DNA of 64,000 nt from Lactobacillus melliventris (GTDB lineage: Bacteria; Bacillota; Bacilli; Lactobacillales; Lactobacillaceae). Shown piece after piece: positions 1-8,834 of this stretch; within the stretch, counting starts at the first letter, position 1; every line of letters begins with the position of its first letter. The translations under genes were made by a program, and so were the position numbers. The notes below the pieces were generated by a model. It had not been told where the DNA came from. It did not search any database and was given only the letters and a program-made list of their open reading frames with translations. The DNA lies in assembly GCF_013346935.1 (NCBI RefSeq), contig NZ_JAAEEB010000009.1:1-64000 (forward strand). The letters run 5' to 3'.

Positions 1-232
1 TTACGTTTACTGGTTCAATCATATTAGAAGATCAAACAAACTAAAATACACGACCCCGATCAAATATCGAAATCGTGCATTGAGTCTTGCGTAATATTAA
101 AATGTCTAACTTTTTAGTTGCACTTCAAATCTAGAGGGTTAACTTCACGGTTACCGCTTCTTTTGTGGAAGGCTAACTGTTCTGGTCTTTTTGTTTTTAT
201 AAGCCTTAGCTAAAATAACTCTGTCAAACTAG
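1..232. other. Intergenic region downstream of greA
   Basis: No reading frame with a plausible start and ribosome site is visible on either strand. The only structure is a weak A+T inverted repeat, AAAATAACT (212-220) and AGTTATTTT (231-239), which overlaps the greA stop codon and has no following T run, so it is at best a poor greA terminator. The left edge is cut by the window. Confidence 0.5.
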
Positions 233-712
233 TTATTTTTCTTCAACTTTATTAATTACTACATCAAATTTGCCACCAGGTGTTGAAATAGTTACTGTTT
301 CACCTTTTTTCTTACCCAAAATTGCTTGTGCAATCGGTGAATCATTAGAAATCTTACCATTCATTGGATCTGATTCGTCACTACCAACAATTGTATATGT
401 CTCCGGTTCATCTTCACCAACTTCAGTATAGGTAACAGTTTTACCTACAGCAACTTCATCAGGATCACTGGCATTAGCATCTACAACATGAGCGTACTTA
501 AGCATGTCTTCAACAACGCTAATGCGGTCTTCAAGATGGCTTTGCTCATCTTTGGCTGCATCATATTCCGAGTTTTCGGATAAATCGCCATAAGAACGGG
601 CAACCTTGATTCTTTCAATTACTTCTGGCCGCTTTACAACTTTTAAATTTTTTAATTCTGCTTCAAGTTTTTCTTTACCTTCAGCAGTCATCGGATATGA
701 TTTTTCAGGCAT
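233..712 (-). CDS. greA: Transcription elongation factor GreA
   Basis: GreA binds in the secondary channel of RNA polymerase and triggers cleavage of the nascent RNA 3' end in backtracked complexes, restarting stalled transcription. The 159-residue product has the usual family length. Residues 1-75 form the antiparallel coiled coil, with the GreA signature [17 protein letters not shown] near residues 41-57 carrying the acidic tip residues. Residues 80-159 form the FKBP-like globular domain ending in [14 protein letters not shown]. The ATG is preceded by TAAGGAG (724-730). It follows pheT on the same strand but has its own promoter in the 77-bp gap. Confidence 0.97.
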   Translation of the reverse strand: MPEKSYPMTAEGKEKLEAELKNLKVVKRPEVIERIKVARSYGDLSENSEYDAAKDEQSHLEDRISVVEDMLKYAHVVDANASDPDEVAVGKTVTYTEVGEDEPETYTIVGSDESDPMNGKISNDSPIAQAILGKKKGETVTISTPGGKFDVVINKVEEK

Positions 713-757
713 AAAACTTTCTACTCCTTAAAGTTAAAATTCTTTTTGCATTGGTCT

Positions 758-786
758 ATGATATTCACTTAAACGTTTAATGTCAA
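758..786 (-). promoter_or_regulatory. greA promoter with palindromic spacer
   Basis: On the minus strand TTGACA (781-786), a 17-bp spacer and TATCAT (758-763) form a near-consensus sigma-A promoter for greA. The spacer contains a perfect 12-bp palindrome, TTAAACGTTTAA (769-780), placed directly after the -35 box, where a repressor could bind. No regulator is implied by the neighbours. Confidence 0.65.
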
Positions 787-789
787 TAA

Positions 790-3207
790 TTAACGTATTT
801 CTACTTTAAGTTGTTTTTCAAGACTAGCATCAATAGAATTCATTGCTTTATTAACGATTTCATCAGTTAATGTGTCATTTTCATTGAGAAATGTTAAACG
901 ATAAGCAAAGCTCTTTTTATCTTCAGCAATGTGAGAACCGCGATAGACATCAATAATACGGAGGTTATAAAGATATTTTCCACCATTTGCTTTAATAACA
1001 TCCTCAACAGCTTGATTAGTTACATCATTATCTACTAAGATTGACAGATCGCGTTCAACTGCAGGAAACTTAGGAGCGCTTTGAGCTGTAGTCTGCGGAT
1101 TAAGAATTAACGGAATAATGTCATCAAGATTTAATTCGTAGCCGTAAATTTCGCTATCTTTCATTGCCTTATTAGATTGGGTCACTGGACGATCCAGCAT
1201 ACCAATCATGCCCACATATTTGTTTTTAATGTAAATGCCGGCTGTTCTAGTAGGATGCATGTACATGATTACTTCAGCCCGGTATTCAACATCATTCAAA
1301 TTAATTCCCAGAGCTAAGAACAGATTAGTCAATTGACCTTTAACATAAAAGAAATCAATTTTTTCATTATCATTCTGCCAGTTTTCAAAATAAACGTTAC
1401 CGCTATACAGTGCAGCTAAATGTTCATGCTCATTATATTTGTTATTTTCAAAATCATAGACACGTCCTTGTTCAAAAATTGCTAACTGATTTTGCTTACG
1501 TGCCATATTGTAGCTCGCGGCATCGACCAAACCCGTCATTAAGTTTTGTCTTAAAGTTGAACGATTGGAATTCAACGGCATTTGGACTGCAACGGGCTTT
1601 TTAGGTTCCTTGGAAAAGCCAATTGCTTTTTCAAGCGAGGTTAATGAATAGGAAATAGCTTCAATTAAGCCTTGACCTTGAACTACATTTTTAATACGTC
1701 TAATAGTTTCTTCTTTTTTAGAATAGCCGCCATGTGTTTCTGCTAGGACCGGCTGGGTAGACTTAATATTATCATAGCCGTATAAACGTCCTACTTCCTC
1801 AACCAGATCAGCAGGAATAGCAATATCCCAGCGCCTTGCGGGTACATCGACAATTAAATTGTCACCGTTAATTTCAATTTTAAAATTCAAGCGGGCAAAA
1901 ATGGCAGCAATTTCTGAGGAAGAAATGTCAGTACCTAATACTCTATTGATATAAGAGATTGTTGTGGTAATTTTGGTAGGTTTGCGTTTTTCAGAACTGC
2001 CTGTAATGACGCCTTCATTAATGGTGCCAGAGGCATCATTGCGTAAAAGAAGCGCAGCCATATCTAACGCCCTGGTAGTAGCATCCCAGTTAACGCCTTT
2101 TTCATAACGACTAGAGGCTTCTGTTCTATTGGCATGGCGCAGAGCGGCTTTCCTAATTAAAGTAGGATCAAAAATAGCAGATTCTAACAATACATCTGTA
2201 GTGTCTGGTTCAATTTCTGAATTAAGACCTCCCATTACACCTGCCATCATTACCACATCTTCACCATTGGTGATGACAATGTCGTTAGGATCAAGATCAA
2301 CTTCTTTGTTATTTAACAAAGTTAGTTTTTCATCTTTGTTAGCTTTTCTAACTACTAGTTTGTTGGTCTTAAAAGCGCGCGCATCATAACTATGCATCGG
2401 TTGACCGGTTAAAAGCATAATATAGTTGGTCACATCAACCACATTGTTAATAGGTCTTATTCCCGCATTCCAAAGTCGTCTTTGGAGCCATAGAGGGCTG
2501 TCAGCAATTTTGACATTACTAATTTTACGCAAGTAAAATTTAGGTGCAAGCTGGGAATCAACATCGACAGTAAAATCGTTGGCCCAATTTGGGCCATCTT
2601 CTTTAACAACTACGTCTTCAACTTTAACCGGTACATCAGTGATGGCGCCAACTTCATACGCCGAGCCTTCCATTGACAATGTGTCCGCACGATTAGGAGT
2701 AATGTCAAAGTCAAAAATATAGTCATCCATTCCCAGTAGTTCAAAAGCTGAATCTCCGGGTTTTATTTCCGCATCCTGTGGCAAAACATAGATACCATCC
2801 GTGTACTTTTCTGGTACCAAATTATCTGGAAAACCTATTTCTTGTAAGCCACAAATCATACCGTTTGATTCATTGCCCCGCAATTTAGTTTTCTTGATTT
2901 TAACATTATCGGCAATTCTAGCACCCGGTAAAGCTACCACAACGTCTTCTCCGGCAGCCACATTAGGAGCTCCGCAAACAATTTGGTATGGTTCTGCTTC
3001 TCCTACATCAACGTGAGTTAAATTTAAGTGCGTACCAGAAATTGGTTTGCAGTCAATAATATGACCCACTACCAACTTCTTCATACCATCTTCAGGGTGT
3101 TTAACTTCTGCTACTTCAACACCTGTCCGAGTTATTTTTTCAGCCAAATCATTAGGATCCTGGTCCAACTTAATAAAATCCTTTAGCCAATTGTATGAAA
3201 CTAGCAT
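790..3207 (-). CDS. pheT: Phenylalanine--tRNA ligase, beta subunit
   Basis: This is the beta chain of the alpha2-beta2 PheRS that charges tRNA-Phe; it carries the tRNA-binding and editing domains. The 805-residue length is normal. Visible in order are an EMAP-type tRNA-binding domain (about 40-155, including IVCGAPNVAAGEDVVVALPG), the B3/4 editing domain (about 210-390, with NNVVDVTNYIM), B5 (about 405-480), a degenerate class II core, and the FDX-ACB anticodon domain from about 710 (KFPAVERDLSILVDNDV). The start overlaps the pheS stop by one base (TAATG), and GGGAGGAAAG lies just inside pheS, indicating translational coupling. The pheS T-box controls both genes. Confidence 0.97.
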   Translation of the reverse strand: MLVSYNWLKDFIKLDQDPNDLAEKITRTGVEVAEVKHPEDGMKKLVVGHIIDCKPISGTHLNLTHVDVGEAEPYQIVCGAPNVAAGEDVVVALPGARIADNVKIKKTKLRGNESNGMICGLQEIGFPDNLVPEKYTDGIYVLPQDAEIKPGDSAFELLGMDDYIFDFDITPNRADTLSMEGSAYEVGAITDVPVKVEDVVVKEDGPNWANDFTVDVDSQLAPKFYLRKISNVKIADSPLWLQRRLWNAGIRPINNVVDVTNYIMLLTGQPMHSYDARAFKTNKLVVRKANKDEKLTLLNNKEVDLDPNDIVITNGEDVVMMAGVMGGLNSEIEPDTTDVLLESAIFDPTLIRKAALRHANRTEASSRYEKGVNWDATTRALDMAALLLRNDASGTINEGVITGSSEKRKPTKITTTISYINRVLGTDISSSEIAAIFARLNFKIEINGDNLIVDVPARRWDIAIPADLVEEVGRLYGYDNIKSTQPVLAETHGGYSKKEETIRRIKNVVQGQGLIEAISYSLTSLEKAIGFSKEPKKPVAVQMPLNSNRSTLRQNLMTGLVDAASYNMARKQNQLAIFEQGRVYDFENNKYNEHEHLAALYSGNVYFENWQNDNEKIDFFYVKGQLTNLFLALGINLNDVEYRAEVIMYMHPTRTAGIYIKNKYVGMIGMLDRPVTQSNKAMKDSEIYGYELNLDDIIPLILNPQTTAQSAPKFPAVERDLSILVDNDVTNQAVEDVIKANGGKYLYNLRIIDVYRGSHIAEDKKSFAYRLTFLNENDTLTDEIVNKAMNSIDASLEKQLKVEIR

Positions 3208-4256
3208 TATCTTTCCTCCCTACTGAACTGTTCCAAGAAGCGGACATCATTTGTGTAAAAATCACGAATGTCATCAATACCATATTTAAGAATAGCGAAA
3301 CGATCCAATCCTACACCAAAGGCAAAACCTCCATATACATTGGAATCAATTCCAGCATTTTCTATCACGTTAGGGTGAACCATTCCGGCACCTAAAACTT
3401 CAATCCAACCTGTATATTTACAAATTGAACAGCCTTTGCCATTGCAATTGAAGCAGGAAACGTCCATTTCTACAGAAGGTTCAGTAAAAGGAAAGTAACT
3501 AGGACGAAGGCGGGTTTCGCGATCTTGACCAAAAACATGTTTGGCCATTAGTTCTAGAGTTCCCTTTAAGTCCCCCATCGTAATGTTCTTATCAACTACT
3601 AAGCCTTCCATCTGCATAAACTGATGGGAGTGAGTGGCATCATCATCATCGCGACGATACACTTTACCGGGTCCCACCATTTTTAAAGGACCTTTAGCAA
3701 AATCATGTTTTTCCAGAACTCGTGCCTGATCACCTGAAGTTTGTGAACGCAATAAGTTATCAGAATCAATGTAGAAAGTTTCCTGCATGTCCCTTGCCGG
3801 ATGGTCTTTAGGCAAGTTCATCATTTCAAAGCAGTAGTGGTCAGTTTCAATTTCTGGTCCCTGCACAACTTCATAACCCATACCAATAAAGTACTTTTCC
3901 AGGTCATCCAAAATAATATTAATTGGGTGCTTAGCACCAAGGTGCATTTCCCGTCCGGGTAAGGTAACGTCTATTTTTTCTTTGTTTAACTGCTCTTCAA
4001 CTAATGCCTCTACTATCTCTGTTTTGGCGTCATCCAGCTTGCTGTTAAAAAGATCACGTAATTTATTAACACGTTGTCCTACTTCACGTCTATCACTGGG
4101 ATCAATATCTTTCATTGAATGGAGGATTTCAGTTAATTCACTTTTGCGACCAGTTAATTTAACGCGAACATCATTTAACATTTCCTCGTTCTTAGCCTTA
4201 TCGATCTCTACCAGACCTTTTTCACGCAGCTCTTTTAACCTGTCAAACAAGTCCAT
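3207..4256 (-). CDS. pheS: Phenylalanine--tRNA ligase, alpha subunit
   Basis: This is the catalytic alpha chain of PheRS, a class II synthetase that activates phenylalanine with ATP. It is 349 residues long. An N-terminal coiled-coil tRNA-binding region (about 1-85) precedes the core, where class II motif 2 ([20 protein letters not shown]) and motif 3 ([14 protein letters not shown]) are clear. The bacterial cysteine cluster C-x2-C-x4-C-x2-C lies before [15 protein letters not shown]. The gene is first in the pheST operon and is preceded by a Phe T-box leader whose terminator ends about 25 bp before the start. Confidence 0.97.
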   Translation of the reverse strand: MDLFDRLKELREKGLVEIDKAKNEEMLNDVRVKLTGRKSELTEILHSMKDIDPSDRREVGQRVNKLRDLFNSKLDDAKTEIVEALVEEQLNKEKIDVTLPGREMHLGAKHPINIILDDLEKYFIGMGYEVVQGPEIETDHYCFEMMNLPKDHPARDMQETFYIDSDNLLRSQTSGDQARVLEKHDFAKGPLKMVGPGKVYRRDDDDATHSHQFMQMEGLVVDKNITMGDLKGTLELMAKHVFGQDRETRLRPSYFPFTEPSVEMDVSCFNCNGKGCSICKYTGWIEVLGAGMVHPNVIENAGIDSNVYGGFAFGVGLDRFAILKYGIDDIRDFYTNDVRFLEQFSREER

Positions 4257-4280
4257 AAAAATTTTCCTTTCAAATCAAAC

Positions 4281-4490
4281 AAAAAAGCTTCATCCCAAAA
4301 GGGACGAAGCTTCGCGGTACCACCCTAGTTTGGACAACAAAAATGTCCACACTTTCAATTTCGCTAACGGTGAATACCGGAATGGATTAGATTCTACTAG
4401 TAAGATGAAATTCACAGTTCCGTTTAAACTTTTCTTTCAGCTCAATAAAAAAGTTTCTCTGACTAAATGATTGCTGCTACTAGTCTTACT
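4281..4490 (-). promoter_or_regulatory. T-box leader of pheST
   Basis: This leader senses uncharged tRNA-Phe and controls premature termination upstream of pheS. The T-box sequence AGGGTGGTACCGCG is at 4313-4326 (minus). The terminator follows: arms AAGCTTCGTCCC and GGGATGAAGCTT with a TTTT loop (about 4287-4312) and a T run at 4281-4286. The Stem I base pairs ACTAGTA (4478-4484) with TACTAGT (4396-4402). A TTC Phe codon at 4407-4409 lies on the 3' side of Stem I, where the specifier is expected. Assignment to Phe comes from the downstream genes plus this codon. Confidence 0.93.
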
Positions 4491-4507
4491 CTTTGTAATT
4501 AGTTAAT

Positions 4508-4536
4508 AGAATATAACTTTTTGGAAAAACATGCAA
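4508..4536 (-). promoter_or_regulatory. pheST promoter
   Basis: On the minus strand TTGCAT (4531-4536), a 17-bp spacer and TATTCT (4508-4513) lie just upstream of the T-box leader and just downstream of the HxlR-type gene. This fits a sigma-A promoter that starts the leader near position 4500. Confidence 0.6.
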
Positions 4537-4550
4537 GCGAATATGCAAAA

Positions 4551-4901
4551 TTAAACCCATTTATCAGCCCAACCATGGATCTGATCGAAAACGGGTTTTA
4601 ACTCTGCCCCTTTTTTGGTTAGACTATAAGAGATAATCTTTGTTTTGCTATCAACGGAGCGATTAACAATATTTTCCTTTTCCAGCTCCTTCAGTCTTTC
4701 AACCAAAACACGATCAGAGCAAGGCAATACACATTGAGCCAAGTCTTTAAAGCGCATATAATCACCAGCACATAAAGAACTAATGATTAGTCCATTCCAC
4801 TTTTTGCCAATAATTTTGAATGCGTTAATAAAATGTTCGCAGTATTCGTAATTAGGAGCACCACAATCCGCACAGCGTTTGTCCTTAATACCTTGAGTCA
4901 T
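4551..4901 (-). CDS. Cysteine-rich HxlR-family transcriptional regulator
   Basis: This is a 116-residue winged-helix protein of the HxlR/MarR-like group; the family binds DNA as a dimer and often senses electrophiles or redox state through cysteines. Family features are GKKWNGLIISSL, YMRFKDLA, RVLVERLKELEKE, a wing and YSLTKKGAELKPVFD. Unusually it has six cysteines (10, 13, 21, 44, 57, 61) and His23; C10-x2-C13 with C21 and H23 could bind a metal or form a redox centre (inference). I chose the ATG at 4901 because GGGAGG lies about 8 bases upstream; the ATG six codons earlier has no ribosome site. It stands alone, and its target is unknown. Confidence 0.85.
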   Translation of the reverse strand: MTQGIKDKRCADCGAPNYEYCEHFINAFKIIGKKWNGLIISSLCAGDYMRFKDLAQCVLPCSDRVLVERLKELEKENIVNRSVDSKTKIISYSLTKKGAELKPVFDQIHGWADKWV

Positions 4902-4979
4902 GATATCGTCCTCCCACAAGAAAGCTTAACTTTGTCTTTTATTATATTAAATATACTTACTAAAAACAAGTGTTAGCAG

Positions 4980-5750
4980 TTAAGCAAAATAATAGATTAT
5001 AATACCCGCAGCTACGGCTGCATTTAAAGATTCAGCTTTGCCCTTAATAGGAATATATAACTTTTCATCACTCATTTCTGCTATTTCTGAAGTAACACCA
5101 TGAGCTTCGTTGCCAATAACCAAACCTAATTGGGGCACCTTATTAAACTGAGACAATTGCTTAGCATTTTTATCCAGCATACTAGAATATACAGGTATCG
5201 AATTATCTTGCATTTCTTTAATAACCTCTGTTAGATCCTGCATAATTAATTTAACATGAAACTGACTGCCTTGCATTGCCCTTTGAGTTTTAGGATTATA
5301 GATATCAACACTTGCAGGAGAAAAAACAACACCATCAAAGCCAGCAGCATCTGCCGTCCTGATAATGGTACCTACATTACCAGGATCAGCCAAATGGTCT
5401 AAAAGAACCCACTTGCCAAAATTAACCTGATAGTCATGAGGTTGGGCAATTTTTAAGACCATAAAAATATCCTGCGAATTTTTGGTACTAGAAAGGTGAT
5501 AAGCAATAGCCGAATTTATGATAAAAGTTTTCTTACTGGTTATTACTTCAGGAAAATTTTCTTTAATTTTAGTGATTGCCGCAGCACTTCCTAGCAGATA
5601 AAGGTATTTTTCTCCTGCTTTGAGTGCTTCTTCAATTAGGTGAAAACCTTCAATTAAGTATAAATTGTTTTTCTGGCGATACTTTTTTTGTTTTAATTTA
5701 GATAAATCTTTTATTAAATTATTGTTTACCGAACTTATTTGTTCTAGCAT
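4980..5750 (-). CDS. SpoU/TrmH-family RNA 2'-O-methyltransferase
   Basis: This SPOUT-class enzyme transfers a methyl group from S-adenosylmethionine to a ribose 2'-OH in rRNA or tRNA. An N-terminal substrate-binding domain (LYLIEGFHLIEEALKAG) precedes the knotted domain with motif 1 (DPGNVGTIIRTADAAGFDG), motif 2 (LGLVIGNEAHGV) and motif 3 (IPIKGKAESLNAAVAAGI). The architecture resembles B. subtilis YsgA/RlmB-like proteins; the exact nucleotide is not predictable here. The ATG at 5750 has an AAAGAAGA site in front, while the in-frame TTG at 5777 has none, giving 256 residues. It is divergent from acyP. Confidence 0.92.
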   Translation of the reverse strand: MLEQISSVNNNLIKDLSKLKQKKYRQKNNLYLIEGFHLIEEALKAGEKYLYLLGSAAAITKIKENFPEVITSKKTFIINSAIAYHLSSTKNSQDIFMVLKIAQPHDYQVNFGKWVLLDHLADPGNVGTIIRTADAAGFDGVVFSPASVDIYNPKTQRAMQGSQFHVKLIMQDLTEVIKEMQDNSIPVYSSMLDKNAKQLSQFNKVPQLGLVIGNEAHGVTSEIAEMSDEKLYIPIKGKAESLNAAVAAGIIIYYFA

Positions 5751-5841
5751 CTTGAAATCTTCTTTCGTTTTTATCAATATATTTTTTAATTTGAAGCTGC
5801 TAAAATGTTAAAATCAAGGAAGCAGTATAGGAAGGATTATT

Positions 5842-6174
5842 ATGGGATTTTTTAACAAACATAAAATTAAAAGAGAAAGCAATCCGACCAATGAAACAAG
5901 AGAAACCTGGCAATTAACTATCTCAGGTATCGTTCAAGGAGTTGGCTTTCGCTGGAGCGTTTTAAACCTTGCTAAAAAGATGGGATTAGATGGAAACGTG
6001 CGCAATAACAGTGATGAAACAGTCACAATTACTTTACAAGCTGAACTGGACAGAGTCAATCAGTTTTGCTCTGAATTACCCAAAAATATTTCGCAATTTG
6101 CCCGAATTTCAACTATCAAGAAAGAAAAACTGATAAAAGTAGGCAAAATAACTGGTTTTCATGTATTATATTAG
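5842..6174 (+). CDS. Acylphosphatase
   Basis: This small alpha/beta enzyme hydrolyses carboxyl-phosphate bonds of acylphosphates. The signature GIVQGVGFRW (about 29-38) holds the catalytic Arg, and GLDGNVRNNSDETV holds the catalytic Asn. The protein is 110 residues, longer than the usual 90 or so because of a charged N-terminal extension (MGFFNKHKIKRESNPT). GGAAGGA sits five to six bases before the ATG. The gene precedes the yidC-type gene on the same strand, an arrangement common in lactobacilli. Confidence 0.93.
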   Translation: MGFFNKHKIKRESNPTNETRETWQLTISGIVQGVGFRWSVLNLAKKMGLDGNVRNNSDETVTITLQAELDRVNQFCSELPKNISQFARISTIKKEKLIKVGKITGFHVLY

Positions 6175-6208
6175 TTATTGGCAAAAAAATAATAATTGGG
6201 TGAGTTGA

Positions 6209-7174
6209 ATGAAAAAATTTCGTAAATATATCGGATTAATTGCTATTTGTTTGGCAGTCATGCTAATTGTCACTGCTTGTGCACAGAGTGGCGGAGCTAA
6301 TAAGCCACCGACGGGCTTTATATATGGGTCAATTTATAAGTTTATCGGCAAGCCTATGCAAAATATCATGCTCTACTTTTCCAATATCATAGGTGGAGCA
6401 AATGGAGCTGGCTGGGCTATTATCTTAATGACCCTTGTAGTTAGAATGATTCTTTTGCCTCTAATGCTTAATCAACAAAAGAAATCAACTACACAACAAG
6501 AGAAAATGTCTCGTTTACAACCGCAGATGAAATTAATTCAGGATACTATGAAACGTAAGGATCTGAATCAGGATCAACAAATGACCTTGGCAGGTTGGCA
6601 GCGAGAACTCTACTCTAAAAACCATTTATCTCTGACCGGTGGGATGGGTTGTTTGCCACTGATTATCCAGTTCCCTATTATGATTGGTATTTATGATGCT
6701 GTAATGTATTCCAAGAGCTTGGCTAGTTCATCATTTTTCGGTATCTCCTTAAGTAGCAGATCAATTTCAGTCACGATTTTTGCTACAATTTTTGCTTTTG
6801 CACAAGGATATCTTTCATTGGTGGGAATTCCCCAAGAACAAAAGAAGCAGATGCAGTCAATGATGCTCATGAACCCTATTATGACACTCTTTATCTGTCT
6901 TTCCGTTTCAGGTTCCGTTGCCCTGTATTGGGCTGCCGGCAACTTTTTCTCTATTATTCAGCAATTGCTGGTAACATATATCATCACGCCAAAAGTTAAG
7001 AAAGAAGTAGATGAAGAATTAAAGCGGGAACCTATTACTGAAGTAGTGACTAAAGAGAAAGTTAATGAATTGCTTAATTCACAAGTAAGTTCTCCAGTGC
7101 AAACTGAAGAAACCAAAGAATTGCATGAATCCTTACGTAATCGTAACAAAGGTAAGCAACAAAAACGGCCTTAA
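6209..7174 (+). CDS. yidC: Membrane protein insertase YidC (lipoprotein type)
   Basis: YidC/Oxa1 proteins insert and fold membrane proteins, alone or with Sec. The 321-residue protein begins with a lipoprotein signal peptide whose lipobox ends in VTAC (Cys24), the Gram-positive SpoIIIJ/YidC arrangement. The core has five predicted membrane segments; the first after the signal contains the key Arg in LVVRMILLPLML, facing the hydrophilic groove. A cytoplasmic loop (KMSRLQPQMKLIQD) and a charged C-terminal tail rich in K, R and E follow. It lies 34 bp after acyP and is followed by a strong bidirectional terminator. Confidence 0.95.
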   Translation: MKKFRKYIGLIAICLAVMLIVTACAQSGGANKPPTGFIYGSIYKFIGKPMQNIMLYFSNIIGGANGAGWAIILMTLVVRMILLPLMLNQQKKSTTQQEKMSRLQPQMKLIQDTMKRKDLNQDQQMTLAGWQRELYSKNHLSLTGGMGCLPLIIQFPIMIGIYDAVMYSKSLASSSFFGISLSSRSISVTIFATIFAFAQGYLSLVGIPQEQKKQMQSMMLMNPIMTLFICLSVSGSVALYWAAGNFFSIIQQLLVTYIITPKVKKEVDEELKREPITEVVTKEKVNELLNSQVSSPVQTEETKELHESLRNRNKGKQQKRP

Positions 7175-7190
7175 CTGATAAAAGGTATTA

Positions 7191-7260
7191 AAAAAGACCT
7201 GTAGATGTCATAGCATGTTTGTAACTCGCCAAGCATACTAACTGACATACAGGCCTTTTT
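7191..7260. terminator. Bidirectional terminator between yidC and arlS
   Basis: Two long arms, roughly AAAAAGACCTGTAGATGTCA (7191-7210) and TGACATACAGGCCTTTTT (7243-7260), enclose a 32-base loop that contains further partial pairing (GCATG and AGCATAC). T runs are present on both strands, so it can terminate yidC and the convergent arlRS operon. The loop is unusually long for an intrinsic terminator. Confidence 0.85.
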
Positions 7261-7268
7261 TATTTATT

Positions 7269-8834
7269 TTATTTTTTGCTTTTTTCAGCTTCTTCACGCT
7301 TGCGCAGCCTTTCAGCCTGAGATTTCGAAAGAGCCGGGAAGTCCATCATAAACTGACTACCTTGTCCCTCAACAGAATCGACGCTAATTTTACCGTGATA
7401 ACTAGTAACTAATTTTTGAGCAATTGATAAACCTAAACCATTACCGCCTTTTTCTCTGGTTCTAGCTTTATCCACTCTATAAAAGCGGTTAAAGATTTTA
7501 CTTTGTTCTTTTTTGGAAATTCCTTCACCATAGTCTTGCACTATAATGTGAACTTCATCCTGTGACAAGCCAGCTGACACATTCATTTCTTTACGATCCG
7601 TAGAGTATTTAACACCGTTGTCAATTAATATGACAAGGAGTTGTTCCAAGTGCCCTTGGTAAATCTGAATTTCTGTATCTTGAGGCAGATCATCCATATC
7701 TAACCTGATAGTAAAATCCTTGTGTACCAATGACATATCACCAACAACTCGTTTTAACACCTCTGAGACCTTGGTAACTGCATTAGGATATTGAACATTA
7801 ATTTGCTCGGCACGAGTTAAGTCCAACATTTCCTGAATAAGATGCTGCATTCTTTTGGCTTCCTGCAGAGAAGCGTCGATAGATTCTGCTAAAATTTGGG
7901 GATCATCTTTACCCCAACGCTTGAGCATATTTAAATGTCCTTCAATAACAGCAACCGGTGTGCGTAATTCGTGAGAAACATCTCCCACAAACTCCTTTTG
8001 CTGATCAATATAGCGTTGCATACGATCAAGCATTTGGTTGAATGAAACCGCCAGTTCCTGCAATTCATCATGACGGTGAAAATCCCTGATCCTAGCAGTA
8101 CTATTAGGATCATCATTTACTTCCAAAGCAACATGGGACATTTCCTTAACAGGTTTGACAATATCGCGCACTATTATGTAGGCAACTAATGTGAACAATA
8201 CAACGGCTATCAATGAAATCCGTACCATCCACTTTAACAAATCCTTCATTAGGCCGTTATAGTATGACATTTTATTTTCAACAATAATATAGCCTGTGAT
8301 TTTACCGGATTTAGCTGATCTCACTGTTTGGTAAGTTAGTAGCTCCTGTTTGCGTCTTCTAGTGACACGTGACATTTTATAATCATCCCGAAACTTTTTA
8401 AAAGCAGGGATTTTACCGCCATTATCAAAAACATCTTCTCCGTGTAAATTATAAACTACTACATTTAAATCAGGATTAGTTAATGAAGATAATAGGTCAT
8501 CATTGAAAGCTCTATTGCCCTGTTGGTCAGATCTAATTGGAGGATTACCTCTCATTACTTCTCTAGCTGACGGTGTGAGAGCAAAAGAAACATTAGCTAT
8601 CTGCAGTTCAGTTGGAATCCGTGTCAAAGTACTATTAAGTTTAGATATCATTTCATTTGAAGTCTGCTTTTGTTGCACCATGGATTGCTGGCCCACAAAT
8701 GAGTATATTATTACAGAAAACACAACAAAAGAGACCATAATTGTCAAAGCCACGACAGTTACCCATCTCACGACCAGAGATGAGTGTTTGGTCTCCTTTT
8801 TCTTTTGGTTTTTATTCCTTTTCATCGTCCTCAT
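7269..8834 (-). CDS. arlS: Sensor histidine kinase, ArlS-like
   Basis: This membrane histidine kinase pairs with the adjacent response regulator. Two membrane helices (about 25-50 and 200-225) flank an extracellular sensor region, followed by HAMP, the HisKA H-box FVGDVSHELRTPVAVIEGH, and a HATPase domain with N-box (LVILIDNGVKYS), G1 (DYGEGI) and G2 (GGNGLGLSIAQKL). The H-box region continues with GHLNMLKRWGKDDP, very like staphylococcal ArlS, which supports the name. The C-terminus is basic. It overlaps arlR by about 23 bases. The start is uncertain: ATG at 8834 or three codons later at 8825. Ligand unknown. Confidence 0.9.
   Translation of the reverse strand: MRTMKRNKNQKKKETKHSSLVVRWVTVVALTIMVSFVVFSVIIYSFVGQQSMVQQKQTSNEMISKLNSTLTRIPTELQIANVSFALTPSAREVMRGNPPIRSDQQGNRAFNDDLLSSLTNPDLNVVVYNLHGEDVFDNGGKIPAFKKFRDDYKMSRVTRRRKQELLTYQTVRSAKSGKITGYIIVENKMSYYNGLMKDLLKWMVRISLIAVVLFTLVAYIIVRDIVKPVKEMSHVALEVNDDPNSTARIRDFHRHDELQELAVSFNQMLDRMQRYIDQQKEFVGDVSHELRTPVAVIEGHLNMLKRWGKDDPQILAESIDASLQEAKRMQHLIQEMLDLTRAEQINVQYPNAVTKVSEVLKRVVGDMSLVHKDFTIRLDMDDLPQDTEIQIYQGHLEQLLVILIDNGVKYSTDRKEMNVSAGLSQDEVHIIVQDYGEGISKKEQSKIFNRFYRVDKARTREKGGNGLGLSIAQKLVTSYHGKISVDSVEGQGSQFMMDFPALSKSQAERLRKREEAEKSKK

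Noticed and set aside
3982..4470. A plus-strand frame of about 160 codons opposite the 5' end of pheS and its T-box
   Set aside because: It is antisense to a well-supported gene and a structured leader, has a composition typical of a shadow frame and no ribosome site.
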